This document shows positions 5,409-8,323 of a stretch of 8,323 nucleotides of DNA, piece after piece. The stretch lies in assembly GCA_905236495.1 (NCBI GenBank), contig CAJOPV010000185.1, positions 1-8,323 of the forward strand, given 5' to 3'. Below the pieces are notes generated by a model. It did no database searches. It had not been told where the DNA came from and worked only from the letters and a program-made list of their open reading frames with translations. Source of the DNA: an uncultured Christensenellaceae bacterium. Its GTDB lineage: Bacteria; Bacillota; Clostridia; Christensenellales; Aristaeellaceae. Each line of letters begins with the position of its first letter. Positions within the stretch are counted from its first letter, which is position 1. The position numbers were made by a program, and so were the translations under genes.

Positions 5409-8000
5409 TTAGCTGACCGGCACCGCCAGGGTGACGCTGCGGGGCTGGACGGTCAGAGGGCCTGCGATCCCCTCCGGCGTTGCCTGATCCCCGGAGAGCA
5501 GGAGGCGATAATCGCTCCAGCCCGCCGGGAGCTCCCCTGTGACCGGGTGATCGGTGGGATTGATGAGGGCGTAGCCCAGAACGCCGTCCTCCGTTTCCCA
5601 GGTAACTGCGATGGTCTGCTGGGAGGTGAATTCCGCCCGGGGGACCACATCGGTGATGAAGGCGCAGCTTTTCCGCAGGGTGATAAGGCCCCGGTAATAC
5701 TCCGCCATCGCCAGGGCGTCGCTGCCCGGGGCGAGGGCGTCCCAATCCAGGTTATTCACTTCGTCGGAGGACATATAGCTGTTGCCGTCGCCGCCCTTGG
5801 TGCGCAGCATTTCCTCCCCTGCCAGGAAGAAGGGCGTGCCGTAACTGAGCAATACCGCAGCGGCGCAGAGCCGGTTCATCGCCAGGCGCTGCTCTTTGGT
5901 GGCGTCGGGATTGGCGGTCATCAGCTTATCCCACAGGGTGTTGTTGTCGTGGGCGGATACGTAGTTGATCACCAAGCCGTCGCTGACGCCCCAGGAGACC
6001 ACGGAGGTCTTGACGCCGCCCTGGATGCCGAAGATCACCTTCAGCGCGTTGCCCTTGGTGGCGGCGCCGTTGGCAAAGCCCCGGCCCTTGGGGTCGAATA
6101 CGCTGCCCTTCAGGCCGTCCCGGATGGCGTCGTTGAATACCGCCACGGCGCCGATGCCCTCGCCGCTGACCGTGAGCTGGCGGATGTTCTTCTGGCTGGC
6201 CTGGAAGTTATCCCGCAGGGCGGAGGCGCCCCCGGTCCAGCCCTCGCCGTACAAAAGCGCCTTGGGGTTGATTTCGTGCACGGCCTTTTCGATTTCCTGC
6301 ATGGTGGTTATGTCGTGCAGGGCCATCAGGTCAAAGCGGAAGCCATCCACCTTGTATTCATCCGCCCAGTATTTCACGCTATCCACCATGTACTTGCGGA
6401 ACATGACCCGTTCGGAGGCCGTTTCGTTGCCGCAGCCGCTGCCGTTGGAAGGCGTGCCGTCGCCGTTGAAGCGGTAGTAATAATAGGGAACGATGCGATT
6501 CAGGCAGGAATCCAGGCTGTAGGTGTGGTTATACACCACGTCCATGACCACGCCCAGGCCCTGGGCGTGAAGCGCCTGCACCATCTGTTTGAATTCGTTC
6601 ACCCGCACCTCCCCGTGGTAAGGGTCGGTGGCGTAGCTGCCCTCGGGGGCGTTGTAATTCTTGGGGTCATAGCCCCAATTGAACTGAGGCGCGTCGCTGC
6701 TTTCATCCACGGTAGCGTAATCATACACCGGCTGCAGATGCACGTGGGTGACGCCCAGATTGGTCAGGTAATCCACCCCCGCCGGAAGGCCGCTGGCGTT
6801 CGTAAGGCCCGTTTCCGTGAAGGCCAGGTATTTGCCGGGGTAGCGGGAGGCGGCGATGCGGTTGGAAAAGTCCCGCACGTGGACCTCCCAGATCACGGCG
6901 TCCCGGTAGGTATCCAGCCGATCGTAATATCCGCTTTCCCGGAAGCCTTCCGGGTCGGTGGAACGCAGATCGATCACCATGCCCCGATCCCCGTTCACGC
7001 CCACGGCCCGGGCGTAGGGGTCCACCGCCTCCTGAACGCCCATGGCGGTCTGGACGGTGTAGGTGTAATAGGCGCCGTGCCCGCAGGGCGCCTCCGCGCT
7101 CCAGACGCCTTTTTCGCCCTTCGTCATGGGCAATTGCGCGTAGGCGTCCCCCTCTTTTCCATCCGTAAACAGGTTCAGCGTCACATTTCCGGCGGTGGGG
7201 GCCCAGACCTTGAATACCGTCTTGTCCCCCCGGATCACCGCGCCCAGGTCGTCCCCGTCGTAGGTATATTCCTCGATGAAGGCGGCGCTGCTGAAAATGT
7301 CCGTGGGCACCGCGGCGATCTGACCGTACTCCTCGATCTCCACCGTGTAGGGCAGGGAGATATCCAGCGTTTCATCCACCGTGATGACGCCCAGCACCAC
7401 GTTGTTGTTCCGGCTGGAAAGGCCGGCAATTTTCAGCTCCCTGTCGCCCTGCCGAACGTGGATCTGATCCTCGGTGAGGCGGCAGGCGGGGCTGATGAAA
7501 TACTTGATTTCCGTGGGGGAGATGATGCCCGCCAGGGTGAACACCCGGATGGCATTCAGCGTTTTCCCGCCGTCGGGGCTGGCATACTGCATGCTGTCGC
7601 CGGGTTTCAGATAGATTTCCGTGCTGTCCCCGGTCATGACGGCGAAGCGATCCTCCTCCACGTCCTTGGCGGCGCTGCCCCAGGCCTTTCCGCCCGGGTC
7701 TGAGCAGTTTTTGCGCACGATGAAGCCCACCTCGCTTACGTCCTCCGGCACGTTGACCATGCATTTTACGCCGTATGCGCAGGGATGGAACAGCTGCCCG
7801 CTGCCGTCCCTGCCGGGGAACCACACCCACACGTCGCAGGTATCGTAGTTCACGCCGGGATCGCTCCAGTACAGCGTCAGCTGGCGGCAGCCCGGCTCCC
7901 TCTCCAGGAAAAATTCCTCGCTCTCCGCCGCCCGCACCGGCGCCGCGGTCAGCATCAGCGCCGCCGCCAGCAGCAGCGATAAGATCCGCCGAATCCTCAT
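5409..8000 (-). CDS. pulA: Secreted type I pullulanase (GH13, CBM41-like and CBM48 domains)
   Basis: The enzyme hydrolyses alpha-1,6 branch linkages of pullulan, starch-derived dextrins or glycogen. The 863-residue product starts with a signal peptide (basic MRIRR, hydrophobic core, VRA cleavage site after about residue 24). Residues 38-135 resemble a CBM41 starch-binding domain, and 245-330 a CBM48-type module. The GH13 barrel follows. The type I pullulanase signature NWGYDP is at 441-446. Region I is DVVYNH (487-492). Region II is GFRFD with nucleophile D557. Region III is YGEGW with acid/base E586. Region IV is AHDNN with D685. All catalytic residues are intact. No LPXTG, S-layer-homology or C-terminal membrane anchor is visible, so it is probably released. 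An in-frame upstream ATG at 8051 exists, but the start at 8000 is chosen because AAGGAGG lies 8 nt before it and the signal peptide begins there. It has its own strong promoter and terminator and so forms a single-gene unit. Confidence 0.95.
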   Translation of the reverse strand: MRIRRILSLLLAAALMLTAAPVRAAESEEFFLEREPGCRQLTLYWSDPGVNYDTCDVWVWFPGRDGSGQLFHPCAYGVKCMVNVPEDVSEVGFIVRKNCSDPGGKAWGSAAKDVEEDRFAVMTGDSTEIYLKPGDSMQYASPDGGKTLNAIRVFTLAGIISPTEIKYFISPACRLTEDQIHVRQGDRELKIAGLSSRNNNVVLGVITVDETLDISLPYTVEIEEYGQIAAVPTDIFSSAAFIEEYTYDGDDLGAVIRGDKTVFKVWAPTAGNVTLNLFTDGKEGDAYAQLPMTKGEKGVWSAEAPCGHGAYYTYTVQTAMGVQEAVDPYARAVGVNGDRGMVIDLRSTDPEGFRESGYYDRLDTYRDAVIWEVHVRDFSNRIAASRYPGKYLAFTETGLTNASGLPAGVDYLTNLGVTHVHLQPVYDYATVDESSDAPQFNWGYDPKNYNAPEGSYATDPYHGEVRVNEFKQMVQALHAQGLGVVMDVVYNHTYSLDSCLNRIVPYYYYRFNGDGTPSNGSGCGNETASERVMFRKYMVDSVKYWADEYKVDGFRFDLMALHDITTMQEIEKAVHEINPKALLYGEGWTGGASALRDNFQASQKNIRQLTVSGEGIGAVAVFNDAIRDGLKGSVFDPKGRGFANGAATKGNALKVIFGIQGGVKTSVVSWGVSDGLVINYVSAHDNNTLWDKLMTANPDATKEQRLAMNRLCAAAVLLSYGTPFFLAGEEMLRTKGGDGNSYMSSDEVNNLDWDALAPGSDALAMAEYYRGLITLRKSCAFITDVVPRAEFTSQQTIAVTWETEDGVLGYALINPTDHPVTGELPAGWSDYRLLLSGDQATPEGIAGPLTVQPRSVTLAVPVS

Positions 8001-8008
8001 GGAATATT

Positions 8009-8015
8009 CCTCCTT
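8009..8015 (-). promoter_or_regulatory. Ribosome binding site that fixes the pullulanase start
   Basis: AAGGAGG on the minus strand is 8 nt before the ATG at 8000. It decides against the in-frame ATG at 8051, which would place 17 charged residues in front of the signal peptide. Confidence 0.85.
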
Positions 8016-8040
8016 TTTTGATGCGCGCATAGGCTCCCGC

Positions 8041-8092
8041 CGCATAACCAACCGGCCTCCAAAGCCGTTTGTTCGCGTCCGTCCGTTATGCG
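8041..8092 (-). promoter_or_regulatory. Long-range inverted repeat in the pullulanase mRNA leader
   Basis: The roughly 110-nt leader contains perfect 8-bp arms, CGCATAAC (8092-8085 on the minus strand) and GTTATGCG (8048-8041), enclosing 36 nt. Inside them CGGC and GCCG can form a small inner hairpin with a 7-nt loop. The structure could be a folded 5' UTR or a paired operator. I do not recognise a known riboswitch class. Apart from this, the promoter and the ribosome binding site, I see nothing else between 8001 and the tRNA terminator. Confidence 0.45.
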
Positions 8093-8116
8093 ATCCGCCC
8101 TTTCTTTTTCATTTCT

Positions 8117-8145
8117 ATTATAAGGAAAGCTTTTCTTCCTGTCAA
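8117..8145 (-). promoter_or_regulatory. Consensus promoter of the pullulanase gene
   Basis: On the minus strand a perfect TTGACA (8145-8140) and a perfect TATAAT (8122-8117) are separated by 17 bp, the full sigma-70/sigma-A consensus. Transcription would start near 8110. The spacer contains the 8-bp palindrome AAAGCTTT (8126-8133). I found no clear match to a CcpA cre site. A promoter this strong suggests either high constitutive output or strong repression by a factor not visible here. Confidence 0.88.
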
Positions 8146-8176
8146 CACGGGGGCTGGAGGGAGAATTCGGGAAAGC

Positions 8177-8207
8177 AAAAAAAGAAAAAGCCGCAAATGC
8201 GGCTTTT
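8177..8207 (-). terminator. Intrinsic terminator of the tRNA cluster
   Basis: On the minus strand AAAAGCCGC and GCGGCTTTT form a perfect 9-bp stem around ATTT, followed by T, C and seven T residues. It begins 9 nt after the 3' end of the tRNA-Met and separates the tRNA unit from the pullulanase promoter. Confidence 0.9.
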
Positions 8208-8215
8208 CCTGCTAA

Positions 8216-8289
8216 TGGCTCCGAGTGGATTCGAAACACTGACACTCCGGGTATGAACCGAATGCTCTAGCCAACTGAGCTACGGAGCC
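8216..8289 (-). tRNA. tRNA-Met, anticodon CAU (elongator type), with an unusual T arm
   Basis: The 74-nt gene folds as a full cloverleaf: acceptor GGCTCCG/CGGAGCC, D arm GCTC...GAGC, anticodon stem TTCGG/CCGGA (one T-G pair) around the loop TTCATAC with anticodon CAT, a 5-nt variable loop and discriminator A. The first acceptor pair is G-C, so it is not the initiator. It could be elongator tRNA-Met or an Ile tRNA whose C34 is converted to lysidine; acceptor and loop bases do not settle this by eye. CCA is not encoded. In the T arm the normally near-invariant G53-C61 pair is T53 against C61, leaving four good stem pairs. Confidence 0.9.
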
Positions 8290-8292
8290 AAA

Positions 8293-8323
8293 TGGTTGCG
8301 GGGGAGGGACTTGAACCCTCGAC
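8293..8323 (-). tRNA. 3' part of a tRNA, probably initiator tRNA-fMet
   Basis: Only the 3' part lies in the window. It shows a complete T arm with stem GAGGG/CCCTC and loop TTCAAGT, the acceptor strand CCCCGCA, discriminator A and an encoded CCA. The CCCCGCAACCA end is the same as in well-known initiator tRNAs, where A72 faces an unpaired C1. The identity is therefore probable, but the anticodon is outside the window. It ends 3 nt before the next tRNA, so the two are almost certainly one transcript. Confidence 0.75.

Noticed and set aside
5232..7703. Plus-strand open frame of 823 codons opposite the pullulanase
   Set aside because: It is a mirror of the pullulanase reading frame, with low-complexity G/A/V/H composition. 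The pullulanase on the other strand has all catalytic motifs intact.
8001..8051. Upstream ATG of the pullulanase at 8051
   Set aside because: It would add 17 charged residues before a classical signal peptide and has no good ribosome binding site, while the ATG at 8000 has AAGGAGG at 8 nt.
1..8323. Mobile element, phage or recent horizontal transfer
   Set aside because: I saw no transposase, integrase, terminal inverted repeats or att-like duplications. The tRNA genes at the right edge are not followed by an integrase, and base composition looks even across the genes.

Overview
The window looks like a piece of chromosome from a GC-rich, anaerobic, Gram-positive-type bacterium, most likely a gut Clostridia lineage. 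The evidence is the oxygen-sensitive class III ribonucleotide reductase with its radical-SAM activase, strong AGGAGG-type ribosome binding sites, consensus sigma-A-type promoters, NrdR-like operators and a secreted amylolytic enzyme. This placement is inference; no taxonomic marker settles it. Every supported gene lies on the minus strand, so transcription runs from high to low coordinates. The long plus-strand open frames are shadows of GC-rich genes.

In transcription order: the right edge holds the 3' end of a probable initiator tRNA-fMet (8293-8323) and, 3 nt further on, a complete tRNA with anticodon CAU (8216-8289). A strong intrinsic terminator closes this cluster (8177-8207). A perfect TTGACA-17-TATAAT promoter (8117-8145) then drives, through a roughly 110-nt leader with a long-range inverted repeat, a secreted type I pullulanase with an N-terminal CBM41-like domain (5409-8000).

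A terminator follows the pullulanase (5358-5395), and the -35 element of the next promoter is embedded in its stem (5347-5375). That promoter opens a tight four-gene cluster: a cytoplasmic LacI-type sensor fused to a GGDEF domain with the variant motif SGDEF (3392-5311), a TPR protein (2596-3372), a DUF4037 nucleotidyltransferase-like protein overlapping it by 14 nt (1668-2609), and the class III ribonucleotide reductase activase NrdG (927-1619). No function is known to me for the TPR/DUF4037 pair. Its position between a nucleotide-signalling protein and a deoxynucleotide-synthesis enzyme is the most intriguing feature here.

The 215-bp gap before nrdD carries its own promoter, TTGACA-17-TACTGT, with two NrdR-like boxes 41 bp apart, one overlapping the -35. 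Further upstream are two exact 14-bp direct repeats with a 21-bp period. The gene nrdD (1-711, cut off by the window edge) has an ATP-cone and the start of the catalytic domain. The activase therefore sits upstream of its reductase, in a signalling-type operon, while the reductase appears to have separate NrdR control.
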